Below the pieces are notes generated by a model. It was not told where the DNA came from, made no database searches, and saw only the letters and a list, made by a program, of their open reading frames with translations. A stretch of DNA of 50,318 bases from Clostridia bacterium (GTDB taxonomy: Bacteria > Bacillota > Clostridia > UBA1381): positions 1-50,318 of the forward strand of contig JAFQJD010000016.1 of the NCBI GenBank assembly GCA_017415105.1, given 5' to 3'. How positions within the stretch are numbered: the stretch's first letter is position 1; each line of letters opens with the position of its first letter. Shown here one piece after another: positions 7,769 through 16,797 of this stretch. The translations under genes were made by a program, and so were the position numbers.

Positions 7769-8980
7769 TTGAAATCATTTATTAAGACAGCAATCGCTGT
7801 TGCTGTAACAGCAACGGTTACATTCAGTGCGACATCAATATATTATGCAACAAAAAATATGGGACTTACGGGCTCGGGTTCAAACACGCAGGCTTTAAAA
7901 CTGAAGCTTGATACGATAAACACATATATAGATAATAATTATCTCTATGACAATGTCGATTTTGACAAGGCGAATACAGCAGCAATAAAGGCATATGTCG
8001 AATCCCTTGAAGAACCGTATACCCACTATTATTCAGAGGAAGAGTTTGAAAGCTACATCTCAAATGTTGAAGAAAGCTATGTGGGTATAGGTGTCATAAT
8101 ATCAGCAGATACCGAAACCGATAAAATTGTCGTAGTATCTCCGCTGAAGGATTCGCCGGCATACGAAGCGGGTATAAAACCGGGCGATTTCATAATCGCA
8201 GTTGAGGATGAAACCTTTGATGCAAGCGGTATGGATGCGTGCGTTTCTGCGATAAAAAGCGGTAAAGAGGGCACGAAGGTAAATATCACAGTTGAGCGTA
8301 ACGGGAAAACAAAGGAATATACAGTTGAACGCAGAGAGATTGTTGAAAATTCAGTCAGCTATGAAATGCTTGATAGCAAAATCGGATACATCGCAATATC
8401 GAGATTCAATACCAACCGTGACGGTTCAGAGGAAACAACCTATACAGAGTTTGTTGATGCAATAGAGAAGCTTGATGCTGACGGAATGGAAAAGCTCATA
8501 ATTGATGTACGTGATAATCCGGGCGGCGTGCTTGGAGTCGTGTGTGATATAGCAGATTACATTCTTCCGGAGGGAATTATCACCTATACCGAAACACGTG
8601 CAGGGGTACGCACAGAATATAAATCTGATAAAAACGAATTTGATATACCTATGGCGGTTCTCATAAACGGCTCAAGTGCAAGTGCATCGGAAATTCTTGC
8701 AGGAGCATTGAAGGACTATGACCGTGCGGAGATTATCGGTAAAACGAGCTTCGGAAAGGGTATTGTACAGAATGTTTTCCCGTTTTCGGACGGCTCGGGA
8801 ATGTCAATGACCATTTCAAAGTATTATACGCCCAACGGAATATCAATTCACGAGATAGGTGTTGAGCCTGATATTGAAGTGGAAATGCCGGAGGAGTACA
8901 AGGACCAGTATGCATCGGATGTTCCGCGTGAGAAAGATACACAGCTTAAAAAAGCGATTGAAATTTTAGAGAATAAGTAA
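7769..8980 (+). CDS. ctpA: C-terminal processing peptidase (S41 family, CtpA/CtpB-like)
   Basis: 403 residues starting at TTG 7769 with GAGGTG upstream; the next ATG would remove the membrane anchor. An N-terminal hydrophobic segment (about 5-25) is followed by a PDZ domain (about 100-180: GIGVIIS, GIKPGDFIIAV) and the S41 protease core. The catalytic pair is S305 (in GSSASASEIL) and K330 (SFGKGIVQ), with the 25-residue spacing of the family. It should act outside the membrane, trimming C-termini of envelope or signalling proteins. It stands 23 nt before an anchored SGNH-like gene and is probably cotranscribed with it. Confidence 0.92.
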   Translation: MKSFIKTAIAVAVTATVTFSATSIYYATKNMGLTGSGSNTQALKLKLDTINTYIDNNYLYDNVDFDKANTAAIKAYVESLEEPYTHYYSEEEFESYISNVEESYVGIGVIISADTETDKIVVVSPLKDSPAYEAGIKPGDFIIAVEDETFDASGMDACVSAIKSGKEGTKVNITVERNGKTKEYTVERREIVENSVSYEMLDSKIGYIAISRFNTNRDGSEETTYTEFVDAIEKLDADGMEKLIIDVRDNPGGVLGVVCDIADYILPEGIITYTETRAGVRTEYKSDKNEFDIPMAVLINGSSASASEILAGALKDYDRAEIIGKTSFGKGIVQNVFPFSDGSGMSMTISKYYTPNGISIHEIGVEPDIEVEMPEEYKDQYASDVPREKDTQLKKAIEILENK

Positions 8981-9002
8981 TACACGAAAGGGGAAATGCG
9001 TT

Positions 9003-9992
9003 ATGACAGTGTCACAACGTATGTGGAAACGGGAGCAGGAACGCAGACGACGCGAACGTATCAGGCGTGCAAGACGTCGCCGTAACTGTGCAATAGCAGT
9101 GCTCCTGCTTGCGATAGTAACAGTAATTGTAATCGTGACGGCAGGCAAGGACAATGATAGCCCAAAAAATGAAGAGCCAACGGCACAGCCTGTTAATGTT
9201 GTGTCCGACACAAAAGCCGTTACGGACCCGTACACAACAACCCGTGATGCGGAGGATATTAAAGCTTCGTTTTTCAAGGAAAGTGCATTCGCAGGTAATG
9301 CACTCGCACAGACCGTAGGTATGTACGGAATACTGCCGGAAACTGATTTCTATGCAGGTGTAAATGTGAATCTTGAGAATGTATATACAATAACGACATC
9401 AGGCAGTACCACATCGGTGTCAGAGCAGTTTAAGAGCAGACGTTTTAGCAAGGTATTTCTGTCATTCGGTGAGAATGAACTCAGAACTATGACGTCAAGC
9501 GAATTCAAAACGAAATACAAAGAACTGATAGACAAAATTGTTGATTATCAGCCGAAAGCGAGAATATACCTTATAGGAATACCGCCTGTAACCGCAGAGG
9601 TTTCAAGCGAGGACGATAAACTGACAGCTAAACGGATAAACGAATTCAACAAGAGAATAATGTCTCTTGCAGTTGATGAAGAACTCTATTATGTAGATTC
9701 AGTTGATGCGTTGGGCGATAACAAGGGATTTCTGCCAAAGGGTGTATCGGGAGATGGCATAAACCTTAATAAGGCAGCAGCTATTGATTTACTTTACTAC
9801 ATTTCAAAGGAAGCCTATATACCCGATGCACAGGACGTAGCAGAGCTTGGTGCTGATGAGGACGACGAGGATGACGAGGATGACGAGGATGAAGCAGAAA
9901 CAGCAGAGCCTCAAAAAGCTTCAACCCCGACTCCGGCACCGACAGTAAACGTGCTTAAGGATTCGGCAATCAATAAGAAGAGAGAGGAGTAA
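9003..9992 (+). CDS. Membrane-anchored SGNH-hydrolase-like protein, possibly inactive
   Basis: 329 residues. A very basic N-terminus (arginine-rich, 6-27) precedes one transmembrane helix (29-47), which puts the rest outside. The domain at about 88-280 has an SGNH/GDSL look: a serine in KESAFAGNAL (S94), SFGENEL in place of the usual GxND block, YLIGIPPVT, and GDGINLN where DGxHLN is usual. The aspartate-histidine pair of the last block therefore lacks its histidine, which argues against ordinary esterase activity. An acidic tail built from GAC-GAG-GAT repeats (about 9858-9892) follows. It is 6 nt upstream of a DUF4358 lipoprotein gene. The assignment is tentative. Confidence 0.55.
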   Translation: MTVSQRMWKREQERRRRERIRRARRRRNCAIAVLLLAIVTVIVIVTAGKDNDSPKNEEPTAQPVNVVSDTKAVTDPYTTTRDAEDIKASFFKESAFAGNALAQTVGMYGILPETDFYAGVNVNLENVYTITTSGSTTSVSEQFKSRRFSKVFLSFGENELRTMTSSEFKTKYKELIDKIVDYQPKARIYLIGIPPVTAEVSSEDDKLTAKRINEFNKRIMSLAVDEELYYVDSVDALGDNKGFLPKGVSGDGINLNKAAAIDLLYYISKEAYIPDAQDVAELGADEDDEDDEDDEDEAETAEPQKASTPTPAPTVNVLKDSAINKKREE

Positions 9993-9998
9993 TCGGAT

Positions 9999-10451
9999 AT
10001 GAAAAAATATTTCAGGATTATTCCTGTCATTGCGTTATTGATAATACTTGCGGGATGCGGTAAAATAGAAGAAATTGTAATCAGCGAGCTTGGAGATGTT
10101 CTTGGCACATCCGTTGCATTTTCAGAACAGCTTACACAGATAGATACCGCAAACATAGAAAAAAGATACTTATTAAACTCAAAAGACTATTCGGAAATAA
10201 CCGCATTTGTCGGAACTGCAGCAGTATGTGATGAATATGTAATAGTTAAAACCGATGCAACAGAGGCAATGGCAGAAAAGCTTGGCAGGTATATCGAGGA
10301 AAAACGCAAAACATACAAAAAATACCGTCCTGACGAGGTCGGAAAGCTCGATAATGCAATAATTGAAACCTATGAAAATGCAGTTGTTATGATAGTAACT
10401 GCCGACAGTGAAAATGCACTTGATGTATATAAGGAATATTTAAAAAAGTAA
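9999..10451 (+). CDS. DUF4358-type lipoprotein
   Basis: 150 residues with a lipoprotein signal peptide: MKKYFR, a hydrophobic stretch, then the lipobox ILAGC, so cysteine 20 would be lipidated and membrane-anchored. The rest (a mixed alpha/beta domain ending ENALDVYKEYLKK) matches the pattern of DUF4358 lipoproteins of clostridia as I know them. From general knowledge, these often neighbour SGNH or MBOAT acyl-transfer genes; here the SGNH-like gene is 6 nt upstream and no MBOAT gene is in view. Role unknown, possibly linked to surface-polymer decoration. Confidence 0.65.
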   Translation: MKKYFRIIPVIALLIILAGCGKIEEIVISELGDVLGTSVAFSEQLTQIDTANIEKRYLLNSKDYSEITAFVGTAAVCDEYVIVKTDATEAMAEKLGRYIEEKRKTYKKYRPDEVGKLDNAIIETYENAVVMIVTADSENALDVYKEYLKK

Positions 10452-10473
10452 CGGATATTCCGTTGCTTTTTTT
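10450..10473 (+). terminator. Terminator overlapping the stop of the lipoprotein gene
   Basis: AACGGA (10450-10455) pairs with TCCGTT (10459-10464) over a 3-nt loop, then GC and T7 (10467-10473). The stem starts inside the TAA stop. The next start codon follows after only 14 nt. Confidence 0.7.
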
Positions 10474-10487
10474 AGGGAGGAAACAGT

Positions 10488-10664
10488 ATGTACGTATCTT
10501 ACTGTAAAAAATGTAATCATTTTTTCTATAAAAGCCGTATCAGCAATTACTGCAAGGAATGTCAGTCACCGCTCATACGTGTACCAATGGAAAAGGAAGA
10601 GTTTTTCAAGCTTTCTGCAAATGAGCGGTACAGACTTGCTTACAAGCTTACAAATAATAAGTAG
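10488..10664 (+). CDS. 58-residue zinc-ribbon protein
   Basis: ATG 10488 to TAG 10664, with GGGAGG 6-12 nt upstream. The product MYVSYCKKCNHFFYK... has paired cysteines C6/C9 and C22/C25, a small zinc ribbon, followed by a basic, helical tail (KLSANERYRLAYKL). It may bind nucleic acid or a protein partner; no family is recognised. It sits between a terminator and the leuC promoter, so it is a separate small unit or depends on read-through. Confidence 0.6.
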   Translation: MYVSYCKKCNHFFYKSRISNYCKECQSPLIRVPMEKEEFFKLSANERYRLAYKLTNNK

Positions 10665-10682
10665 AAAAATATCAAAAAGGTA

Positions 10683-10711
10683 TTTACTATTTGACGAAAA
10701 TGTGTTATAAT
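10683..10711 (+). promoter_or_regulatory. Promoter of the leu operon
   Basis: TTTACT (10683-10688), 17-nt spacer, TATAAT (10706-10711). The leader to leuC is about 40 nt and too short for a T-box or leucine attenuator. Confidence 0.6.
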
Positions 10712-10757
10712 GTCAAAATGTATAAGAATTTTTAGAAACGAGAGGACTGATTTTAAC

Positions 10758-12020
10758 ATGGGTATGACAATGACTCAGAAAATCCTTGCAAAAGCTGCAG
10801 GGTTGGATTCGGTTAAGGCAGGCGACCTTATAATGGCTAACCTTAATCTTGTGCTTGGTAACGATATAACAGCACCTGTTGCAATCCGTGAATTTGATAA
10901 GCTTGGCGTGGATGATGTATTCGACAAGAAAAAGGTAGCACTTGTACCTGACCACTTTACACCCAATAAGGATATCAAATCTGCAGAGCAGGCAAAGGTT
11001 GTAAGAACATTTGCACACGAGTTTGATATAGAGAACTATTTCGAGGTCGGCGAGGTTGGTATTGAGCACGCACTGCTTCCTGAAAAGGGACTTGTAGTTG
11101 CAGGTGATGTTGTAATCGGTGCTGACTCACACACCTGTACATACGGTGCACTTGGTGCATTCTCAACAGGCGTAGGCTCAACCGATATGGCGGCAGGTAT
11201 GGCAACGGGTAAGGCGTGGTTTAAAGTACCTGAGGCTATTAAGTTCAACCTTACAGGCAAGCTTAATAAGTATGTAAGCGGAAAGGACCTTATTTTACAT
11301 ATAATCGGTATGATAGGTGTTGACGGTGCACTTTATAAGTCAATGGAGTTTACTGGCGAGGGTATGCACACACTTTCAATGGACGACCGTTTCACAGTTG
11401 CGAATATGGCAATCGAAGCCGGTGCAAAGAACGGTGTGTTTGAGGTTGATGATCTCACACGTGAGTATATGAAAGAACATTCGGTTCGTGAATTTGTTGA
11501 ATTTACAGCTGATAGCGATGCAGAATACAGCGAGGTAATAGACATTGACCTTGCAACAGTACCGCACACTGTTGCATTCCCGCATCTTCCGGAGAATGCA
11601 AGAACACCCGAAAACTGGGGCGATGTAGCAATTGATCAGGTAGTAATCGGCTCTTGTACAAACGGACGATTGACAGACCTTGAGCATGCGGCAGAAATCT
11701 TAAAGGGTAAAAAGGTTAAAAAGGGCATAAGAGCAATCGTATTCCCTGCGACACAGAAGATATATCTTGACGCATTAAAGAACGGCACACTTTCAACACT
11801 TGTTGAGGCAGGCTGTGTAATATCAGCACCTACGTGCGGACCGTGTCTTGGCGGTCATATGGGCATTCTTGCCGCAGGCGAGAGATGCGTATCAACAACT
11901 AACCGTAACTTCCTTGGCCGTATGGGTCACGTTGAGAGTGAAGTTTATCTTGCAAGCCCGGAGGTTGCTGCAGCAAGTGCGATTACGGGAAAAATAACCG
12001 CTCCTGAGGAGGTAATGTAA
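10758..12020 (+). CDS. leuC: 3-isopropylmalate dehydratase large subunit
   Basis: 420 residues from the start [15 protein letters not shown], the usual N-terminus of clostridial LeuC, with AGAGGA upstream; a longer frame from 10710 would begin inside the -10 box. With LeuD it isomerises 2-isopropylmalate to 3-isopropylmalate in leucine synthesis. The 4Fe-4S ligands are visible in GSCTNGR and CGPCLGG. It is first in leuCDB with a 2-nt gap to leuD. leuA is not in this window. Confidence 0.95.
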   Translation: MGMTMTQKILAKAAGLDSVKAGDLIMANLNLVLGNDITAPVAIREFDKLGVDDVFDKKKVALVPDHFTPNKDIKSAEQAKVVRTFAHEFDIENYFEVGEVGIEHALLPEKGLVVAGDVVIGADSHTCTYGALGAFSTGVGSTDMAAGMATGKAWFKVPEAIKFNLTGKLNKYVSGKDLILHIIGMIGVDGALYKSMEFTGEGMHTLSMDDRFTVANMAIEAGAKNGVFEVDDLTREYMKEHSVREFVEFTADSDAEYSEVIDIDLATVPHTVAFPHLPENARTPENWGDVAIDQVVIGSCTNGRLTDLEHAAEILKGKKVKKGIRAIVFPATQKIYLDALKNGTLSTLVEAGCVISAPTCGPCLGGHMGILAAGERCVSTTNRNFLGRMGHVESEVYLASPEVAAASAITGKITAPEEVM

Positions 12021-12022
12021 CT

Positions 12023-12514
12023 ATGAATGCAAAAGGTACAGTAATTAAATACGGTGACAATATAGATACAGACGTAATAATTCCGGCACGTTATCTTAAC
12101 ACATCATTGCCGGAGGAGCTTGCAAAGCACTGTATGGAGGATATTGATACAGAGTTTGTAAACAAGGTAAAGGCTGGCGACATTATGGTTGGCGGTGCAA
12201 ACTTCGGCTGCGGCTCATCACGTGAGCATGCTCCGATTGCAATCAAGGCAAGCGGTATTTCGTGCGTAATAGCAGAGAGTTTTGCAAGAATTTTCTTCAG
12301 AAACTCACTTAACATCGGTCTTCCGATACTTGAGTGTCCTGAGGCTGCAAAGGCGATTGCTGACGGTGACACTGTTTCTGTTAATTTTGATACAGGTGTT
12401 ATCACTAACGAAACAAATGGCACTGAGTATCAGGCAACTGCATTCCCGCAGTTTATGCAGGAGCTGATAAATGCGGGCGGATTAGTGAAATATATAGAAC
12501 AAGGTAAAATGTAA
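12023..12514 (+). CDS. leuD: 3-isopropylmalate dehydratase small subunit
   Basis: 163 residues, the standard short form. The swivel-domain motif [14 protein letters not shown] is intact, as is the N-terminal [16 protein letters not shown]. It completes the LeuCD isomerase. It is followed by a 109-nt gap that carries a large stem-loop before leuB, unusual inside an otherwise tight operon. Confidence 0.95.
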   Translation: MNAKGTVIKYGDNIDTDVIIPARYLNTSLPEELAKHCMEDIDTEFVNKVKAGDIMVGGANFGCGSSREHAPIAIKASGISCVIAESFARIFFRNSLNIGLPILECPEAAKAIADGDTVSVNFDTGVITNETNGTEYQATAFPQFMQELINAGGLVKYIEQGKM

Positions 12515-12519
12515 CCAAA

Positions 12520-12597
12520 TTACTCGCCAGAAGATGTTTGCTCCGAATGCTGAAACTTAGAGAAATGCATTCTCCGCAAACACCTTTTGGCGAGTAA
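12520..12597 (+). repeat. Structured intergenic element, copy 1 (leuD-leuB)
   Basis: A long imperfect hairpin. TTACTCGCCA (12520-12529) pairs with 12588-12597 and the helix continues to TGTTTGC/GCAAACA (12535-12541 with 12576-12582) with one mismatch and one G-U. A TCC/TCC internal loop, a GAATGC/GCATTC helix (12545-12550 with 12567-12572) and a 16-nt terminal loop follow. There is no T-run, so it is not a standard terminator. The same architecture recurs at 19951-20025 with compensatory base changes. Confidence 0.75.
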
Positions 12598-12623
12598 AAG
12601 TATATAGAAAGAGGAATTGAAAA

Positions 12624-13688
12624 ATGGCAGATTTTAAAATAGCTTTAATCAAGGGTGACGGAATAGGTCCGGAAATAGTAAACGGTGCAGTAACGGTGCT
12701 TGATGCTGTTGCAAAGAAGTATAACCATACATTTACATACACAGACGTACTTATGGGCGGTTGTGCAATTGATGCAACAGGTGTACCGCTTCCGCAGGAA
12801 ACAATAGACATCTGTAAGGCATCAGACAGTGTTCTTTTGGGTGCTGTTGGCGGTCCGAAGTGGGATAACTGCAAGGAAAGGCCGGAAAAAGGTCTTCTTG
12901 GCATAAGAAAGGCATTGGGACTTTATTCAAATCTCCGTCCGTCAATCTTAAAACCGCAGTTAAAGGATGCATCACCGCTCAAAGACGAAAAGCTTGAAAA
13001 GGGACTTAACGTAATGGTTGTGCGTGAGCTTACAGGCGGTATATATTTCGGTGAGCGAAAGAACGCTGAGGACGGCTCGTGGGCAAGCGATGAGGAAAAA
13101 TACAGTGTAGAAGAAGTTACACGTATAGCAAAAATCGCTTTTGAAACAGCAATGCTTCGTGATAAGCGTGTGGTATCGGTTGACAAGGCAAATGTTCTTG
13201 ATTCATCAAAACTTTGGCGTCGCACAGTAGAAGAGGTTGCAAAGGATTATCCTGAGGTTGAGCTTTCACATATGTACGTTGATAATGCCGCAATGCAGCT
13301 TGCAATAAATCCGGCACAGTTTGACGTTATCGTGACATCAAACATTTTCGGTGATATTCTATCAGACCTTTCATCAGCAATTGCAGGTTCAATCGGTATG
13401 CTTCCCTCAGCATCACTCGGTGCTACAAAGTGCGGAATGTACGAGCCTATCCACGGCTCAGCACCCGACATTGCAGGACAGGATAAGGCAAACCCGATTG
13501 CTACAATCGTATCTGCCGCAATGATGCTTGAAATGTCATTCGGGCTTATAGACGAGGCAAAGGCTATAAACGATGCAGTAGATGCAGTGCTTGATATGGA
13601 CTACAGAACACCTGATATTTACAGTGACGGAATGAAGAAGGTCGGCTGTAAGGAAATGGCACAGCTCATCGCATCGCAAATTGCATAA
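12624..13688 (+). CDS. leuB: 3-isopropylmalate dehydrogenase
   Basis: 354 residues, full length. It oxidises and decarboxylates 3-isopropylmalate to 2-oxoisocaproate with NAD. Visible are GDGIGPEIV at the N-terminus, the substrate-binding arginines in the LRPS region, [11 protein letters not shown], the metal-site stretch [11 protein letters not shown], and the NAD-binding [24 protein letters not shown] precedes the ATG. It is downstream of leuD after the structured element and 17 nt upstream of lon. Confidence 0.95.
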   Translation: MADFKIALIKGDGIGPEIVNGAVTVLDAVAKKYNHTFTYTDVLMGGCAIDATGVPLPQETIDICKASDSVLLGAVGGPKWDNCKERPEKGLLGIRKALGLYSNLRPSILKPQLKDASPLKDEKLEKGLNVMVVRELTGGIYFGERKNAEDGSWASDEEKYSVEEVTRIAKIAFETAMLRDKRVVSVDKANVLDSSKLWRRTVEEVAKDYPEVELSHMYVDNAAMQLAINPAQFDVIVTSNIFGDILSDLSSAIAGSIGMLPSASLGATKCGMYEPIHGSAPDIAGQDKANPIATIVSAAMMLEMSFGLIDEAKAINDAVDAVLDMDYRTPDIYSDGMKKVGCKEMAQLIASQIA

Positions 13689-13705
13689 TAATTGGAGTGA
13701 ATAAC

Positions 13706-16027
13706 TTGGAAAACAAAATACATACATTACCGGCCGTTGCTATGCGCGGTCTGGTTATGTTTCCGTATATGCAGCTTAATTTTGATGTTGCACGCCCCGC
13801 TTCCATAAAAGCGATAGAGGCGGCATCGCAGGGCGATTCGAGAATATTTCTTGTAACACAGAAAAAAGCTGAAATAGAAAATCCCGTAGAGGATGATATA
13901 TACCGTGTCGGAACGATTGCACAGATAAAACAGATAATGCATCTTCCGGGTAATGTGACGCGTCTTATTGTTAAAGGCTTATCACGTGGTATTGTATGCG
14001 AATATGAAAGTAACGAACCGTATATAAAATGCAGAGTTGAGGAAATAAATGAGCTGTATTCAGGCGTTACAGAAACGGATGAGGCATACTGCAGAGCATT
14101 AAAGTCAAAGATTGAGGAGTATTTTGCCGTAAATCCGAGGCTTCAGGCTGATAAATTTGTGAGCATTATGGAAATAAGACATCTCGGTCAGCTTTGCGAC
14201 ACAATCTGTTCGATGGTGGATTTTGAAACTGATGAAAAACAGACATTGCTTAATGAGCTTGACCATCAGTCACGTGCACAGGAGCTTTTATACAGACTTG
14301 AGCACATAATAAAAGTAACAGAGCTTGAGAATAAAATAATCCGTAAAACACACGAGCGGATAAATGAAAATCAGCACGAGTATTTCTTGCGTGAACAGCT
14401 TCATGTAATAGAGGACGAGCTTGGTGACAAGGACGGAATCGGAGCAGAGGTTGAGGAGTTCAGACAGAAAATAGAAAGTCTTGACATAAAAGACGAGCAC
14501 AAGGAAAAACTACTTAAGGATGTCGGCAGATTTTCAAAGCTTCCTTCTGCAAGTGCAGACAGCGGAGTTATAAGGGCGTATCTTGAAACTGTACTTGATT
14601 TACCGTGGAATGGATCAGATAAAGAAGAGTTTGATATTAAAACAGTTGAAAAAATACTTGACGAGGACCATTACGGACTCACGAAGGTGAAGGAAAGAAT
14701 CCTTGAGTTTCTTGCTGTAAGAAACCTTACAAAAGGTAAGAACACTACTGTTTTGTGCCTTGAAGGACCTCCGGGTGTTGGTAAAACCTCAGTTGCAAAA
14801 TCAATTGCAAGGGCACTTGGCAGAAAGTATGTAAGAGTGTCTTTGGGCGGCATCCATGACGAGGCAGATATCCGTGGTCACAGAAAGACATATATTGGTG
14901 CTATGGAAGGCAGAATAATGGCAGCAATGCGTGAGGCAAAGGTTAAAAACCCTGTTATGCTGCTTGATGAAATTGATAAAATGGGCAGGGACTTTAAGGG
15001 TGATCCGTCTGCGGCACTTCTTGAAGTGCTTGATAATGAGCAGAACAACGAGTTCCGTGACCATTATATTGAGGTGCCGTTTGATTTGTCAGAGGTGCTG
15101 TTCATAACAACGGCAAACACTCTTGAAACAATTTCACAGCCACTGCTTGACAGAATGGAAATAATAAATCTTTCAGGCTATACAGCAAAAGAAAAGTTCT
15201 ATATAGCACGTGACTATCTTGTGAAAAAAGCACTCGATAAAACGGGTATGAGCAAAAGTAATTTTTCTATAACCGATGCGGCAATAGAAAAGATTATTGA
15301 CAGCTATACACGAGAAGCCGGAGTAAGAAAGCTTGAGCAGACAATAGAAAGCCTTTTAAGAAAGGCGGCAAAGGAAATACTTGATAAGGACTGTAAAAAA
15401 GTATCCGTTACGGTACGTAATATTGCAGATTATCTCGGCAAGGAAAAGTACCGCTTTGATATGATGAATAAATCCGATGAGGTAGGCGTTGCACGTGGTC
15501 TTGCGTGGACGAGCGTTGGCGGTGATACACTGTCAATCGAGGTCAATGTAATGGACGGCACCGGCAAGGTTGAGCTTACAGGTAAGCTTGGCGATGTTAT
15601 GAAAGAAAGTGCGATGGCGGCAATAAGTTATATCCGTTCAAAGTCAGGCGAGTTTGAGATAGACCCCGACTTTTATAAAACGAAGGATATACATATTCAC
15701 GTGCCGGAGGGTGCAGTGCCCAAGGACGGTCCGTCTGCAGGAATAACAATGGCAACTGCCGTTGTATCCTCGCTTTCAAATACGCCCGTAAGACGTGATG
15801 TTGCAATGACAGGCGAAATAACCCTGCGTGGCAGAGTTTTGCCTATAGGCGGACTTAAGGAAAAGTCAATGGCGGCATACCGTGCAGGAATAAAAACAGT
15901 TATTATTCCTGCCGAGAACGAGCGTGATATCGAGGAAATTCCAACAGAGGTACGTGACGGATTGAGTTTCATTTCTGTGTCAGATATGGGCGATGTTCTT
16001 CATAACGCACTAAGAAAGGATAGTTAA
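13706..16027 (+). CDS. lon: ATP-dependent protease Lon (LonA type)
   Basis: 773 residues. The N-terminal substrate-binding domain is followed by AAA+ with Walker [10 protein letters not shown] and Walker [10 protein letters not shown], and a C-terminal protease domain with the catalytic serine in KDGPSAGI and lysine in [10 protein letters not shown]. It degrades misfolded and regulatory proteins in the cytosol. I place the start at TTG 13706 because GGAG (13694-13697) is well spaced for it; a GTG at 13697 overlaps that ribosome site. engB follows after 1 nt, the same lon-engB order as in Bacillus. Confidence 0.95.
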   Translation: MENKIHTLPAVAMRGLVMFPYMQLNFDVARPASIKAIEAASQGDSRIFLVTQKKAEIENPVEDDIYRVGTIAQIKQIMHLPGNVTRLIVKGLSRGIVCEYESNEPYIKCRVEEINELYSGVTETDEAYCRALKSKIEEYFAVNPRLQADKFVSIMEIRHLGQLCDTICSMVDFETDEKQTLLNELDHQSRAQELLYRLEHIIKVTELENKIIRKTHERINENQHEYFLREQLHVIEDELGDKDGIGAEVEEFRQKIESLDIKDEHKEKLLKDVGRFSKLPSASADSGVIRAYLETVLDLPWNGSDKEEFDIKTVEKILDEDHYGLTKVKERILEFLAVRNLTKGKNTTVLCLEGPPGVGKTSVAKSIARALGRKYVRVSLGGIHDEADIRGHRKTYIGAMEGRIMAAMREAKVKNPVMLLDEIDKMGRDFKGDPSAALLEVLDNEQNNEFRDHYIEVPFDLSEVLFITTANTLETISQPLLDRMEIINLSGYTAKEKFYIARDYLVKKALDKTGMSKSNFSITDAAIEKIIDSYTREAGVRKLEQTIESLLRKAAKEILDKDCKKVSVTVRNIADYLGKEKYRFDMMNKSDEVGVARGLAWTSVGGDTLSIEVNVMDGTGKVELTGKLGDVMKESAMAAISYIRSKSGEFEIDPDFYKTKDIHIHVPEGAVPKDGPSAGITMATAVVSSLSNTPVRRDVAMTGEITLRGRVLPIGGLKEKSMAAYRAGIKTVIIPAENERDIEEIPTEVRDGLSFISVSDMGDVLHNALRKDS

Positions 16028-16028
16028 A

Positions 16029-16655
16029 ATGATTACAGGCATCAATTTTCAGAACGCCGAGTTTGAGAAATCAGCAGTAGCAAAGGAGCAGTATCCGAAA
16101 TCGGATATGCTTGAGTTTGCGTTTGCGGGCAGGTCAAACGTCGGCAAATCGTCAATGATAAATAAGGTCTTAAACCGTAAATCACTTGCACGTGTGTCGG
16201 GAACTCCGGGAAAAACCATAACAATTAACTTCTATAATATAGATAAGAAGATTTACCTTGTTGACCTTCCGGGTTATGGCTATGCAAAGCGTTCAAAGGA
16301 AGAGGTCGCAAAGTGGGGAGATATGATGGAGGACTATCTTGCAAACCGTGAGCAGCTTGTACAGACTATGCTTTTGGTAGACAGCCGTCATACACCGACA
16401 GCACAGGACATACAGATGGCAGAGTGGATACGTCACTATCATGACCGTCTTGTTGTAATCGCAACAAAAATGGATAAACTCAAAAAGAGTGAGATTGACG
16501 ACAGACTCAATGATATTGCAGATGCTCTTGAGCTTACAGAGGAGGATATTTTAATTCCGTTCTCAACTAATTCAGATGAGGGCAAGGAGCTTGTAATAGA
16601 CCTTCTGCACCTTATGCGTGAGGGAATACTTCTGCCGTACGATGAGGAAGAATAA
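16029..16655 (+). CDS. engB: Ribosome biogenesis GTPase EngB/YsxC
   Basis: 208 residues. G-motifs are in order: GRSNVGKSS (G1), the switch GTPGKTITINFY (G2), DLPGYGYAKRSKEE (G3) and TKMDKL (G4). The family assists assembly of the 50S ribosomal subunit. It lies 1 nt after lon, as in Bacillus, so it is cotranscribed and probably coupled. A terminator follows. Confidence 0.95.
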   Translation: MITGINFQNAEFEKSAVAKEQYPKSDMLEFAFAGRSNVGKSSMINKVLNRKSLARVSGTPGKTITINFYNIDKKIYLVDLPGYGYAKRSKEEVAKWGDMMEDYLANREQLVQTMLLVDSRHTPTAQDIQMAEWIRHYHDRLVVIATKMDKLKKSEIDDRLNDIADALELTEEDILIPFSTNSDEGKELVIDLLHLMREGILLPYDEEE

Positions 16656-16662
16656 TTATTAA

Positions 16663-16693
16663 AGTCGGGATATGACAGGTATTCCGGCTTTTT
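16663..16693 (+). terminator. Terminator of the leu-lon-engB unit
   Basis: AGTCGGGATA (16663-16672) pairs with TATTCCGGCT (16680-16689) with G-U wobbles, then a T-run to 16693. Confidence 0.7.
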
Positions 16694-16734
16694 GTTAAGT
16701 TTTGTTACATTTGTATTAAAAATTGAAAAAACTA

Positions 16735-16763
16735 TTGATTTTTTGTGAATAATGTATTAAAAT
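16735..16763 (+). promoter_or_regulatory. Promoter of the purine permease gene
   Basis: TTGATT (16735-16740), 17-nt spacer, TAAAAT (16758-16763). The leader is only about 30 nt, so a purine riboswitch cannot fit downstream of it. Confidence 0.55.
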
Positions 16764-16797
16764 GTAGATACCAATAAAATACAAAGGAGAACGTATT

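Noticed and set aside
9858-9892. GAC-GAG-GAT tandem repeat as a CRISPR or variable-number repeat
   Set aside because: It is a short codon repeat encoding an Asp/Glu tail with no spacers; slippage is possible but nothing more is supported.
10665-10757. T-box or leucine attenuator before leuC
   Set aside because: The leader is about 40 nt, with no terminator and no leucine-rich leader peptide.
12520-12597. Reading the leuD-leuB hairpin as a plain terminator
   Set aside because: No T-run follows, and a second structured copy occurs before dnaK, also without a T-run.
16700-16797. Purine riboswitch upstream of the purine permease
   Set aside because: The likely promoter leaves a leader of about 30 nt and no three-way-junction pattern is present.
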